Source: Sipunculus nudus (Eukaryota > Annelida > Sipuncula > Golfingiida > Sipunculidae). From it: a stretch of 64,000 nucleotides of DNA. Below the pieces are notes generated by a model. It saw only the letters and a list, made by a program, of their open reading frames with translations. It was not told where the DNA came from and did no database searches. The stretch covers positions 30,877,340 through 30,941,339 of the forward strand of contig CM049322.1 in NCBI GenBank assembly GCA_026874595.1, written 5' to 3'. Shown one piece after another: positions 1-12,147 of the stretch; positions within the stretch are counted from its first letter, which is position 1, and every line of letters starts with the position of its first letter. The position numbers and the translations under genes are program-made.

Positions 1-99
1 TACCTGTATTTTGATTTAATGTCTAGACGTGCTGCTGTCTCTAATCTGCAAAATTGTAAATGGATCCTTGGCAAATGGTTGGTTTCCAGACAATTTCGA

Positions 100-1490
100 G
101 CAAGCGCCTGTCACCCTACTGCTGAAAAAAACCTAGGCTACCACGGATATACAAAAAAAAATCAGACCTGTATTGAAACTCATTGAGAAGGTGGTGGCTA
201 AACAACTCCTTGAGTATCTAGCTGCAAATAAACAGATTATCAGTCGGAAACAAAGCATTTCATAGCACTGAAACAGCGGTGATGCCAGTACAAAATGACA
301 TATTAACCAGCATGGATAAGCAACAGCTTGTCCCTTTGCTGCTTTTTGATCCTAAAGATCTCTTGATTCAGTTGATCATCCGATTATGCTTATAGACTGT
401 CAACGCGCTTTGGACTTTGTGGATCAGTGTTAAATTGGTTTCCTACCTATCTAAAGGGTCGATCACAACATGTTACTATTCTAGGAACAATCTCACAACC
501 CCAAACCTTTGATTTATGGAGCGCCACAGGGGATTTTGTATGGCCCGATTCTATTTACACTTTATGCATCTCCTTTGGATGAGATCTTTCGTAAACATGG
601 TATCAAATATCACTTATATGCTTATGATTCGCAGCTTTATCTTCAGTTCAAACCATTCGGTCTGTGAGAGGAATCAGCATTTACAAAACTGCAAATATGT
701 GTGCAAGAAATTAAAACATGGATGCGCAATAACAAACTTTAACGCAATGATGATAAAACTGAATGTTTGGTCATTGCACGTAAAAAGCAACTTACAAAAC
801 TCAAATCCAGTCATATTATGACTTGGGAAAAGACAGTAAATTATGCTATTACTTAGGTAACTTAGGTGTCATTTTTGATAAAAACATGATTATGAACCTC
901 ATATCAACAATATTTTTGATCAGCCTCATTACAATTGAAGAACATTTATGATATTCAAAAATACCTGACTAAACCTGCCACAGAGGCTATAGTTCACGCA
1001 TTCATCTATTCCAGGATGAATTACTGTAAAAGCCTACATAATGGGTTACCTACTATTCACATTAAAAAAACTTCAACGTGTCCAGAATTTGCTGCTAGGC
1101 TTGTACATGGGATGAAGATGTATGAACACACTGCACCTGCACTTGCTCGGCTACATTGGTATCGATACAGTATAGAGTTATGTTTAAGCTTTTGATGCTC
1201 ACTTATAAGTCATTGCATGGTTTGGCTCAGCATTATCTTTCTATCTGTTGAATATACAGACGCCTACACGATCACTTAGATCATCATCTTTTAGCATCAA
1301 CTTTTTAACTTGTTTCACAGCGGTAACTTGGTATTTCCATTTAATTTATTATTTTAACTTGTGATATATCTTTGATATAACTGTTATAGTCTATCATTAT
1401 CTATTAGAGTACAAGAGTATTGTAATGCGCTTGTGAGCAGGTGCACCTGGCATGATAGCAATATAAATAATAAAGTATTTTATTATGTAA
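100..1490 (+). pseudogene. Decayed LINE (CR1/L2-like) reverse transcriptase fragment
   Basis: Broken plus-strand frames still read as non-LTR reverse transcriptase. An early RT block around 160-235 resembles 'RPVLKLIEKVVAKQLLEYL'. A GAPQG-like block followed by a YADD-equivalent degraded to 'YAYDSQLY' lies at about 515-650. The C-terminal region at about 960-1240 keeps 'RMNYCKSLHNGLP' and a 'TAPALARLHW' stretch typical of CR1/L2 C-termini. Many frameshifts and stops interrupt it. The 3' end has a GCGCTT motif and an AT-rich tail with ATAAATAATAAA near 1,460-1,480, as in L2/CR1-type 3' ends. The 5' side runs off the window. It is a dead fragment. The RT assignment is firm; the clade is less certain. 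Confidence 0.75.
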
Positions 1491-1499
1491 AGGACACTC

Positions 1500-1740
1500 T
1501 TCTTCTTCAAATGCTTTAAATTTTAAATATTTACTAACAAATATTTTTTTTGAAACCATATGTTGAAATATATGCAAGTATGTTAAATAATTATATATGT
1601 TAAATATATTAATAAATTTATGTAATAAATAAATAATATATAATCAGATATATTAAGATACCTTTCTTATATATATATTTACTTTTAACAAATAATTTTT
1701 TTTATTCTTCAAGATTATACTGGTTTTTGAATATATAAAA
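1500..1740. other. AT-rich stretch, no gene seen
   Basis: Very AT-rich sequence between a LINE tail and SINE-like units. I see no frame, motif or RNA gene. Confidence 0.5.
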
Positions 1741-1900
1741 ATGAACTCATGACCTTCCGACTGCCGGTCGACTGCTCTATTCACTAAGCTACAGCAGATC
1801 CCTCTGTGTATTTGCTCACTGTTTATAGGAACCAGCGAATCACATCACAGTTGTGACGTCAGAGTAGTGCCCACGGGCACAGCGACTCTGCATGTAGAAA
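1741..1900 (-). repeat. tRNA-derived SINE-like unit, copy 1
   Basis: Read on the minus strand, 1,741-1,803 looks like a tRNA: a box-A-like TAGCTTAGTGAATAG, then GGTCATGAGTTC in place of box B. It is followed, on the far side, by a sequence carrying 'ATCACAGTTGTGACGTCAGAGT'-like text (1,840-1,865) that recurs beside copy 2. The anticodon arm is imperfect, so it is not a functional tRNA. It is probably a tRNA-derived SINE head. Confidence 0.5.
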
Positions 1901-1984
1901 GGAGAACCGGTGACCTTATATGGTGTGCGGCATATATTATATAGAGATATATAAATGGAACGCGAATACACAGAAAAGTCGTTT

Positions 1985-2165
1985 CACAACCGATGGACAT
2001 CGAACCCGTGACCTTCCGATTGCCGGTCGGCTGCTCTATCCACTTAGCTACAGCAGATACCCGGCTGCGTACGTGTATGTGTACGTACATACAGCGATGT
2101 GACATCACAGTCATGATGTCAGAGTGCTACCAACGACGTGTCAACAGGGCGACTTTGGTTCATCG
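1985..2165 (-). repeat. tRNA-derived SINE-like unit, copy 2
   Basis: Minus strand 2,060-1,992 reads CTGTAGCTAAGTGGATAG (box A) and GGTCACGGGTTCGATG (box B) with a CCGA/TCGG anticodon stem whose loop would give GGC (Ala-like) but has C at position 33. The same 'catcacag...gatgtcagagt' text follows at 2,100-2,125 as in copy 1. The box motifs are better kept here than in copy 1. A true tRNA is unlikely because of position 33 and the lack of a matching acceptor stem. Confidence 0.55.
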
Positions 2166-2169
2166 ACTA

Positions 2170-2920
2170 AACTACAGCAACAGACATTTCTGTATATTCA
2201 TATTCCGTTAAAAAATGAACCAGCATGGCTATTCATACATCCCTTTCTCTCTTTCTCTGTCTATATATAAATCTATGTGTGTGTGTGTTTGTTTGTTTGC
2301 GTGTGTATGTGCAATATTCAATGTGTAAATTCATACAAATTGTTAATTTATCAAATTGGCTGAATCACCGAAGAAATTTATCTAATTCCAATACATATTA
2401 TCTTTCCACACGGATATTTCCGAGAATTATGATTGCATTTGGTGTTGGGTGCGGACAGGTTTCTCCTTACGATGACCGGGCAATTTTTGAGAGAGGTTCA
2501 CAGAATATGTATATTTAATGATTATATTCAGCCATATATTGCAGAATTTTACAGAGTACAGTTGATTCGACTTCTACAAAAGGTGAAAGGTAATTATCTG
2601 TAGATATAAAATGAAGCGTTTTCGTCCATCCTAGAATCCTCCAGAGGTTGCTAACGCCACGCCATAAAAATTGTAACATGAGCATGTAGCGTGTAAGAGT
2701 TCTGTCTCTGTGACGTCAGTTTTTATTCAAGTGATTTGTGATAAAGGAATTCACATCGACCGATTATGCATAAAATTTGTTATTATCAGTTTTTCGGAGA
2801 TCTCAGGGAATACCAAAATTACATTCGTATGCCAAATTAACTGGTTTACATGCTATGTGTAGTCAATATTCGGTATGAAACGTGGTTCATTCGAGTTCAT
2901 GATGAATTTAAAGTTTCTTA
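2170..2920. other. Intergenic, no gene recognised
   Basis: Contains a short GT-rich tract near 2,275-2,310 and otherwise unremarkable AT-rich DNA. No frame here resembles a known protein. Confidence 0.4.
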
Positions 2921-2924
2921 TATA

Positions 2925-3680
2925 TCTGGACTATTTCTATACTTAAGGAGAGCTTTCAACAAGGTGAAGTGGAGTAAGAAGTAGCACAGGGCACGTGTTA
3001 GGACCAATTTCTCTGTCCCATAAATGACTTCCCGGATAGAGTTAAATCCCAAGTCTGCCTATTGGCTGATGATTGTTTATTATATAGAGAAATTCGCACA
3101 TTTCAAGATCACATTATTATGAAACAGAATCTGAAAGACCTTGTAGATTTTGCATCTGAATGCATTCCAACGCGAAAAGTGTTATATTCTACGCTTTAAA
3201 CAATCTTCAACATATACATATAATTTGAATGATACCATTCTCAAGTATGGTAAGAATAATCCATACTTAATTATTACTACATTCAATAGGGGTACGCATA
3301 ACAAACACAACTAAAAGAGCATATAGTTGACTCGGCTTTCTGCCCCGAAACCTGAAATACTGTCCCACAATATGTTAAGGGAATGCTTAGCTTGCACTTA
3401 TAAGATTTTCTGAAGAATTTTGATCTGTCATATGGGATCCATATTTTCAATCTGATATAGACAAGATCGACAGGGTTCAGGGCTCCGCGGACGAATTATT
3501 TCTGGTGACTTTAATTCAATAGAAATAAGATGTATAACAAAAATGTTAGAAAATCTAATGCTCTAAAGACTGGAACCTCGAAGGAAGAAGCTTCGTGTAA
3601 TATTTATGTATAAAGTGGTTGAGGGACTGGTACCAGCTGTTCCCCACAATAATATTTAATACCCCAAAAAAACTGAAGGC
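2925..3680 (+). pseudogene. Decayed LINE reverse transcriptase fragment (Jockey/CR1-like)
   Basis: Across shifted frames the plus strand reads through the catalytic half of a non-LTR RT: a GVxQGTxLGPI equivalent (about 2,975-3,010), 'NDFPDRVKSQVCL' and 'ADDCLLYREI' (about 3,020-3,090), then the connection region at 3,310-3,650 with 'SDIDKIDRVQG' and 'LEPRRKKLRVIFMYKVVEG'. The ADD catalytic pair is still legible, although several frameshifts and stops are present. It is a different lineage from the relic at 0.1-1.5 kb, judging from its C-terminal text. It is dead and truncated at both ends. Confidence 0.75.
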
Positions 3681-3832
3681 AAATGAGGCCTAAAAGGTTT
3701 GAAGGTTTGAAACAGAAAATAAAAATGTTATTGGTACCCACGTTACCAATAATTCAAAGTGCTTTATGCTTCCGAAGAGTAAATCGGACCAACATGGAAA
3801 TTCCTATTAAGAACAGTGACTGACTGGAATTA

Positions 3833-5100
3833 GTCCGTGGTGCTGGAGGGACCCACCTTAACTCGCCCCCAACCAATAAGCGAAACCTATTTTTCTTATT
3901 GTTACATGCCTATACTTTGATTTTAAGGATATAAACATTGAATAAACTGGGACTCACTGGTGATTCCGGGCTGTTTGTGGCGCAAGAACAACTGAATATT
4001 TCGTCCATTTTAGGGGTAGGGAAAAAATAACCTTTAACCTAAAATAGCAAAGTACCCACCAAATCGTGCATTTACCAAGCCCATTCAGATGATATACAAA
4101 CTATGCTAATGAGTTCAGTATTGAGATCACCAGGGAGTCAAAAGGTTATCAGCCTGTTTAGTAGGCCAAAATCTAAAAACTAAAGACTCACAATTCCTCT
4201 GAGAGGAGGAAATAGATCAACTGATCAATTTATGGCCTGATTTTAATTTATTCCACACCTCGGAAAGTATTCGATCACATATGTTGAAGTATTTCTCGAA
4301 ATAAAGGCATCTGAACAACCAACATTGATGCAATATTAAGGATTTTGTGAGAAACGACATGTTAGAAGTAGTGGAAAAAAATGACCATAAGTACATCAAT
4401 TTTTAATGTAGAACCATGAAGTACCCGTCAGTTTGTTGCGTTGAAGGTGCTAGTTAAGATGATCTATAAAATATGCAAATAAGGTCAGTATTGAGGTCAC
4501 CAGAGGGTCAAAAGTTCTTGAGATATTCCTCCTGTCAAATCTAGGGACATACGATAGTCCTTGGGGTGGAGGGACCCACCTTTTCTCCCCGACCCATTAT
4601 CCTAACTATTTTGTCATATTGCTATGTGTCTATACTTTGATTAAATTATATTTACATTGAATAAACTGGGTCTCACTAGTGGTTCGTGGCTGTTTTTGCA
4701 CAATAACAACTGAATATTTTATACATCCATTTTAGAGGAAGGGGTTAAATTTTAATGACCATAACTCCCTTTTAAACAAAAATAACAAAGTACCAATCAA
4801 CTTGTTGCATTTACCAAGTCCGTCCAAATGTTATCTGAAATATGTAATTAATATCAGTATTGGTGTCAGCAGAGGTCAAAAGGTCATGGGATTTTCCCTC
4901 GGTCAAAATCCAGGAATATACGACTCAATTTCTCTCTGTATGAAAGAAATAGGTTAAACGACCAATTTATGGCCTGATCTAGATTTATATCATACATTCG
5001 AAAAGTTATTTTTAGATCATTCATATTTAGAATGTGGTGATAAAGGCCATGTTAGAGGTAGGGGAATTAAAGTAATCCTAACTCCAGTAGTGTATATCAT
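3833..5100 (+). repeat. Left arm of a large imperfect inverted repeat
   Basis: Starts near 'gtccgtggtgctggaggga' and includes 'gaataaactgggactcact' (about 3,945). It recurs in reverse orientation at 7,550-8,510. Inside the arm the text also repeats in tandem (about 3,850-4,430 and 4,560-5,060, e.g. 'caactgaatattt' twice), so the unit is roughly 600-700 bp. No protein-coding frame is visible. It is probably a non-autonomous transposon or its internal repeats. Confidence 0.65.
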
Positions 5101-6741
5101 AAAGCAATAATGTACCTATCAAATATTTCTTTATTTCTTGTCATGCCAGTTAAGCTAATGTATAAGATATTCAAGTATGTCGGTATTGAAACCAGCAGGG
5201 GTCAAACTGTCATGGAATGCTGGCCTTGACCAAAATCTAGAAAGAAGTGATTTATCAATATTTCGTATGCCATCAAAACGATAAAATTATCAGCGGCTTC
5301 TGCACTCCCCATGGACTAAACGAAAGTATTTTGTTTCGGTAGCCCTAAGTGTCCTTTAACCCATTTTAATTGTTAAGACGAAAAAAGGGGGATCATAGTA
5401 TTCAAAATCCAAAATAGACAAAATAATCCAAATATAACAGGTTATTGCATACAATACAGTTGTTTAAGCAGTCATGTGTAAGTATCAGGAGGTCTGTGTC
5501 TGATGGTTTATATTTTTTGTTAAAACAGTTACAAAATTATAAAAATGGCTACCATTATAACGCTAACCCCTTCATTATAATTTAGTCGTCAGAAAAAAGA
5601 CTATTCAAATCGGTGCTACTATACTGCACCAGTGTCTGTTTCAGTGTGAAAAAGGTCACTCTGGATCAAGAACTGAAAACCTGTTGCTGTTCAGGTGCCA
5701 GAATTATCATTTGTACCTGATTCGTGGATGAACTACTCTTATCACCTTGAATGTATAACTGAAGAGGATTATTGTTTATTAAAATGGTGCGTCATGACCC
5801 TCCAACATGACTTAATCAAACAAACGTTTTTTTAAATCCTTCTTTGCATTTTAAAACATTTTGGAATTTAGCAGAATAACAATGTGGCCGCGTCATGTAA
5901 AATCTAAAATGGTAGCCAAGGTTGCAGCAACTAATTACCGTCTCTTTCAAGTGCCCTACATACCGTGTTGTTGCTCATAAAACATTTTTCAGTAGCCAGA
6001 TATGGACATCAGCAGGCGTTTGACAGATATTTTACATTTTGAATAAAAGAATAAAATTAAGTGTCCACAATGGCTGTTTTAAGGTGACCACAATGACAAG
6101 AATGGCAAATATCCGTTATTAGTTATATATCATATGTTAAAGATTTTATAGATGATAATCTACTGGGATGATGTGTGCACCCTGTGACTGAACGAAAGTT
6201 TTTTGTGCATAAAAGAGTACTTTATCACATTTTGGATGCTAACAAAATGTAACCAATTAAAATTAAACGGTGAACTTAAATCATTCAAAATTGCTGCATT
6301 ATATCCACCACAATGGCGAAAAGGTGAATTTCTTTAATTCCATTAGGTATTAGTAAGGCTCTTCTGCGATATTAGCTGGCCATTTGATTTGTGCCAGTGA
6401 ATAAGCTGCAATGTAAGACAAAAGAAAATTTTGGCGATTGTATAGAGAAATGAACTTGAGCGAAACCGATCTTATATGCCCTTTAAAAGTTAGCAATTTA
6501 ACCTAATAATATAAAACATTCGTAGTCTGTTAAGAACCTCGACTGCCGTCAAAATGGCCGTCCATTTGACTATTCTGTTAGAATACCTGTATATCAAAGG
6601 TTTCTTCTAATCAATACATTGTTTAAATAGCCAGTTTAAACTCATTTATAACAATTTAGGTAAGTGGTATACTTTAATATCCTAAGGCGCTGTCAGTATG
6701 TTATCAGAAATTGCTGTAAAAATGAATATCAGTCGTTATAA

Positions 6742-6742
<1 letters not shown>

Positions 6743-6785
<43 letters not shown>
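6743..6785. repeat. TA microsatellite
   Basis: Uninterrupted AT/TA dinucleotide tract of about 43 bases. Confidence 0.95.
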
Positions 6786-6789
<4 letters not shown>

Positions 6790-7000
6790 TCAGTCTTTTC
6801 ACTGGACCATTGGGTATTTTAATGTTTTGATGCTCATTTTCTTATGGTTTTGGCTGAAAGATGGTGATAAAATATGAACAAGATATACAAACAATGCAGG
6901 ACTATCTGAAATAATTATAATTGTTATTCATGTTAAATCCTTTTGTCAGTGTTATATCAATATATTACATATCCTTTCTCTTATAATTATTTTTAAGCAG

Positions 7001-7038
7001 AAAATGTGAACTGTACCTTCACAAATTGGACCTGCAAA
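7001..7038 (+). other. Candidate 38-nt internal exon (cysteine-rich)
   Basis: A pyrimidine-rich tract and AG (6,974-7,000) precede it, and GTAAGTAG follows at 7,039. Entered in phase 1 it encodes NVNCTFTNWTCK, two cysteines and two N-glycosylation sequons, and it leaves in phase 0. That phase fits the candidate exon at 14,464. Splice-like signals occur by chance in 64 kb, so this is tentative. Confidence 0.25.
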
Positions 7039-7549
7039 GTAAGTAGTAATTATTATGTGACGATTTGAAATAATGAAAGGGTGTGCCTCTACCGCGAAGT
7101 TTTGTTAATTCAAGTTTTGTAACAAGGACTGTAAAACATCAGTCAGAGGCCCCCTGATATCTATACCTGACAGCTTAGACAACGTTATTGTAAACAAGTA
7201 GATGTTAAATATGTCCCTTTAACCTAATTTCAGCATACATAGTATTGGTGAACCACTACTGTCTAGATTTAGCTTAAGGTGAATATTTTATGATATGTTA
7301 ACCCATGCTGACCCAAATAATACTTAACTCTCATACCAATAGATTTGGCTTCGGAAGCCCGAGATCTATATCTGTCTGAATGTATGTGCTAAACTGATTT
7401 CAGACCATAATCTCTCTGAATACCCAAGAGAGCAATAAGTAGTAATAACTAGATAATAATAATAATTACTAGATTTTGGCTGACCTGAATACTGACCTAT
7501 GATATTTGTATATTTTATACAATATATTAATTGACATGCAGAGTATAAA

Positions 7550-8510
7550 TATGTACTTTATTGTTCTAAGCCAAGATCTATGGAGTTGTCGTCATTTTAT
7601 TTTACTTTCCCATACCATTATCATGGCATTTATCACCACATTCTTAATATTGCACCAGTGTCGTTTGTTCAGGTGGTTTTATTTTGAGTACTCCTTGAAC
7701 ATGTGTGGGCCAAAACTTTCCGAGACTATAATTGATCGTTTGGTCTTTTTCTTCCATTCAGAGGTTTAACGAGTTGTTCGTTTCTAGATTTTGACCGAGG
7801 AGAAAATCTCATGACCTTTTGATCCCCGGTGACCTCGTTACTGACCGTTTGTGCATATGTTATATATCACCTTAACTACCACTCTTAAAGGAACAATTTC
7901 ATGGGTATTTTATTGGTCTAGCTTGAAAAAGTGATGTAGTTATGGTCATTTTAATTTCCACTACCATTAACATGGCGTTTCTCACAAAATCCTTAATATT
8001 GCATCAATGTCGTTTGTTCAGATGCCTTTATTTTACCGAATGTGTGGAATAATTCCAAATTAGGCCATAAATTGATCCAATTCTTCCTGTAAGAGGAATC
8101 GTGAGTCGTTTGTTTCTAAAATTGGGCCTACTGAAAATCTGATGACTTTTTGACCCCTGGTGACCTCAATACTGACCTCATTAGCATATTTTGATATCAT
8201 CTGAACGCGCTTGGTAAATGCAACAATTTTTGGGTACTTTGTTATTTTAGATTAAACGGTTTAGAAGGTATGGTTATATTAATGTCCCCTACCCCTAAAA
8301 TGATGAAGAAATATTCAGTTGTTATTTTGCAAAAAAAAAAAAAAAAAAAAAGCCCGGAACCACTAGTGAGTCCCGGTTTATTCAATGTTAACATTCTTAA
8401 AATCAAAGTATAGGCATATTGCAATAAGAAAAAGTAGGTTTGGCTAATTGGTGGGCGGGGGGGGGGGGATCAAAGTGGGATCCCCCAGCCCACGGACTAA
8501 ATCAACTTGA
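7550..8510 (-). repeat. Right arm of the large imperfect inverted repeat
   Basis: The reverse complement aligns base for base over long stretches with 3,833-4,900, including 'gaataaaccgggactcact', 'caactgaatattt' and 'ttaaggattttgtgagaaac'. It contains an A-run (8,331-8,350) and a G-run (8,457-8,468). The short frames here are incidental. Confidence 0.65.
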
Positions 8511-9207
8511 GGACAGAGCCGCACTTGCTGAAACGGTGGACAAAGTGCGCCATAGGAATGCGTCAATAAAATCCGCAAGAAGCGTTCTTACTCCGTTCCT
8601 AAATCAATGAAGTTGTTCAGACACATAAAAGAAACGTGTTTTAAACCAGAATTTTATCGTGGGTTTATTTGTTAAAATATTAAATAGGTAAATATGACAC
8701 AGTGTGAAATGAACCAAATGTAAGTTTAGAATTCGCATGCTTGCTAATATTGCTTTCAGTTGATTTTTTATGTGCTACATCTTTTATCATATCAAATTAA
8801 GTCTCAGCCTGATGCGCAAAGACATTCAGAATTTTGGTTAAGATGTCCATTATAAGAGAAAAATGAGGGATACATATAGAAAACTAGAGGCTGTGTAGTT
8901 TGCCTGAAGAAAAGTTTATTGTATTTATTTATTTATTTATTATAATATTGTGAAGGGTGGCCTGTACCAGAATAAGAATTCTGTTATAAGCAGGGCCCTC
9001 TTCCAAGATATACAAGATATTACAAACAATGGAACATGATAATAAAAAATACATAAAAGTACATATACAATGCGAAATATAAAAGACATAATGAGACTGA
9101 AAAATCATTACAAAGGAATGATAATATCATAAAATTAATAAAAGGGACGGTACTAACAGCGGTAAGAGCAACGATTACATCTAGAACAATTTCGTGCTGT
9201 GATAAGA

Positions 9208-12147
9208 TTATGACATCATTGTAAAATTGGAGAAGTACGAACGTGATAATTTTTTAAAATGCTGCAAATTAGAAGCAAACTTAATGTGTCGAGGAAGGGA
9301 GTTCCATAGAGTACTGCCTGCATAAAAAGAGGTAGCCTTGAAGGCTTCAAAACGCGGTTTCGGAAGGATACAGTTTTTGTTTTCGGTTAACCACGTCGAA
9401 TAATTATGAATGCCCTTCGCCGTATGAAAATTCTTACATAAATATGAAGGGGCTAAATCATTTATGCATTTATAGGTTAAAATAGATAGGAGGTACAAAT
9501 ATCGCTGTTCAATTGTCATTAAGCCTATTTCTTTCACTAAATCTAAACTTCTTTGAGTTGGGTCGTAATTTTTTCTTATTATCCTAGCCGCACGACACTG
9601 CATTCGTTGGATTGCGGCACGGAATGTGCTGGGACAGCTGGCCCATACTGTTAGGCTATAATCTATTGAGGGTTGAACAAAGGCGTGATATATAGTGACT
9701 AAAAACTTCTGTGGTAGAACTTTGCTGAGCCGATGTAAAAGTCCAATTTTGCAACATAGCTGTTTAAAAAGGGTAGAAGTGTGAGATTTCTATGTGAGAT
9801 GGGCGTCAATGATCAAGCCAAGGTGAGAAAATTCATCGACATTCGGGACAATATCTTTATCGATAATTATTTGTAATGAATTTGATTGTTTGCGTTGCTT
9901 GGAACTCACAAGCATAGTAGCTGATTTTGTGGCGTTTGCAATTAGTTTGTTTTTATTAAGCCATTTAGTAACTTGGTCTACAGCAGCCTGTTACTTATGT
10001 TGTGCTGATTCGCGATCGATGCCGTCTGCGTATAGCGTGATGTCGTCAGCATAAATCGAGCATTTTGCGTCTGTTACATTATCGGGCAAGTCATTAAGAT
10101 ATAGTAGGAAAAGAATGGGTCCAAGTAGAGTGCCTTGTGGTACACCTGTATCGATGGTTTTCACCCCAGAATTATAGTTATTGAAGCAGACAAACTGCTT
10201 TCGGTCGTATAAATAATTATAAAACCAGGTGTGCGAGTTTCCATTTATGCCATACTGTTTTAATTTACCCAATAATATATCGTGTTTTAAGGGAATCAAA
10301 TCCTTTTTTAAGGTCGAGAAAGCATATGGAGTTTACACGTCCGCAGTTCATAACTGTCAGCCAATTATCAACTATTCTATGTAATGCAGTTTGGGTAGAG
10401 TTGTTTGCAAGAAAGGCAGTTTGTTCAGGAGATATCAAGCGTTTGTGGTTTAAGTAATTAAGGAGATGACGTTTAATGTGCTTCTCTAAGATTTTAATCA
10501 CATGGCTGGTGATCGAAATTGGCCGGTAATTGTTAGTATCAGAAAGTTTCCCTTTACCCTTATAAATGGGTACCACCCTTGCACACTTCCAGTCAGGAGG
10601 AACTATTCCTGTACTGAGTGATAAGTTAAGAATATGTGTCAGCGATGGCGCTAAGATGACCGCGGCCTCTCCAAGTAAGAACCCCGGCATATTAAGGACA
10701 TCAATTCCATGTTTATTCTAAAATGCGACTAGAAGTTTCACGACATCCTGTTGGCTCATTTGAGGGATTGAAAACCGAGAATCAGTAAAATCAGGTTGGT
10801 CCTGCACAACATCTGTGGTGAATGTTTTGGTTTAAGTTTTTCCAACTGAGGCAAAGAAGTCATTCAGGTCATCCGCAGTTAGATCTGGACTACCTTGACC
10901 CCGGCTAACTGGATTGATCACGTGTTTTAAAGACTGCCAAATCTCCTTGGGAGATTTTGATGACTGTGCCTTGTGTCTATAATAGGAACGTTTCAGTTGA
11001 CGGATCATGCAAGTGACCCGATTACGTAACCGCCTGAACTGTGCCCACAGCTGTGGATCATTATTTGACACAGCAGATTTACGAATGCGTTCTCGGTTAT
11101 ATATTAGACGCTGGATATCAGGTGACATCCAGGGATTGTGTCTATTATTTCTAACTCTAAACGTTCTAAAAGGTGCGTGTTTATTACATATGGTCAGAAA
11201 TTCATCACGCCATAGATTCCAGGCTGAGATGACATCATTACAACGGGAAGACAGTGAAATGTTAATGATGACTGTATGGACCGCTTGAAGGCAAGGGGAT
11301 CAAATTTCTTAAAGGACCTAACTCTCACAAATTTGGTTCCTTTTTGGCAACTGCCTCCTGAGAGCCGGGTAAAAATAATATAATGATCGCTAAGTGACCA
11401 CGGAATAACGCCGGATGATGAGTGAATACCGGGTGTATTTGAAAAAATCAAATCTATCGTACTGGATGAGGTTGCGGTGACTCGAGTTGGGGAGGTTATA
11501 AGTTGATGAAGGTTGTATGATGTGGCCATATTCACCAACTCAACATTTATAGACGCTTTTGGGTTATTAAAATCAATATTAAAATCGCCTATGATCACTG
11601 TATGAACATGTTTAGCCATAGCAAGACTAATGTTATCGAAGAGAAGTTGTAAATAACTTTTGTCAGAGTGAGGCGGTCTATATATACACCCGATCAGAGA
11701 GTTACGTCTGTTCCACTGAATTTGGACCCAGATTACTTCTAGATGATCATTAGAAATTAAAGGACATACGGTAGATTGCAAGGAACTTTGTACATAAATG
11801 GCAACACCTCCACCATGTCTATTTCGGTCTTTTCGGTAGAGAGTATACCCCGGGATTTCGATTTCATGGGTTGCGATACTATCGTCCAACCAAGTCTCAG
11901 TGAGACATACTACATGGACCGAACCAACCTTTAAGAGGAGCACTAATTCGTCGAACTTGGGAGGAAGACTTCTTACATTTAAGTGGATTATAGTTAGGCC
12001 ATTCTTCTTTCGGATACACTGTAGGAGTGTTTCAATTGATGTACCATTATCATGCGTGTTTGAGGAAGGCACGTTTTGATAATCGGGAATGAACCCGCCA
12101 TTGTTGTGACCAGGTAAGTAACTCTCGTTGTAAGGGGTACTGTTCAT
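9208..12147 (-). pseudogene. LINE ORF2: APE-type endonuclease and reverse transcriptase, broken
   Basis: N-terminal endonuclease at 12,147-11,250 with LNVRSL, ETWLDD, GGGVAIYV, IGDFNIDF and SDHYII motifs. A frameshift near 11,243 leads into the linker (to 10,832), where TAA and a later TAG interrupt. RT blocks follow: VVPIYKGKGK, NYRPISI, QTAFLANNSTQTAL, LKKGFDS (normally AFDT/S), a second frameshift near 10,290, then GVPQGTLLGPILF and YADD (about 10,050). A stop at 9,991 and another near 9,791 precede the C-terminal region RAARIIRK...LWNSLPRHIK. The catalytic Asp pair is intact but the frame is not. Confidence 0.9.

Larger units (their letters stand above)
5100..7540. other. Spacer between the inverted arms, no gene recognised
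   Basis: Non-coding AT-rich DNA with two loosely similar blocks ('actaaacgaaagt' at about 5,315 and 'actgaacgaaagt' at about 6,187). A TA microsatellite and a candidate micro-exon at 7,001-7,038 are listed separately. Confidence 0.4.

Noticed and set aside
1992-2060. Functional tRNA-Ala gene on the minus strand
   Set aside because: C at position 33, a mismatched anticodon stem end and no clean acceptor stem; better explained as a SINE head.
3061-3075. CTGATGA, a possible second hammerhead core
   Set aside because: It encodes the ADD region of a reverse transcriptase relic and lacks a helix II and a GAAA segment.
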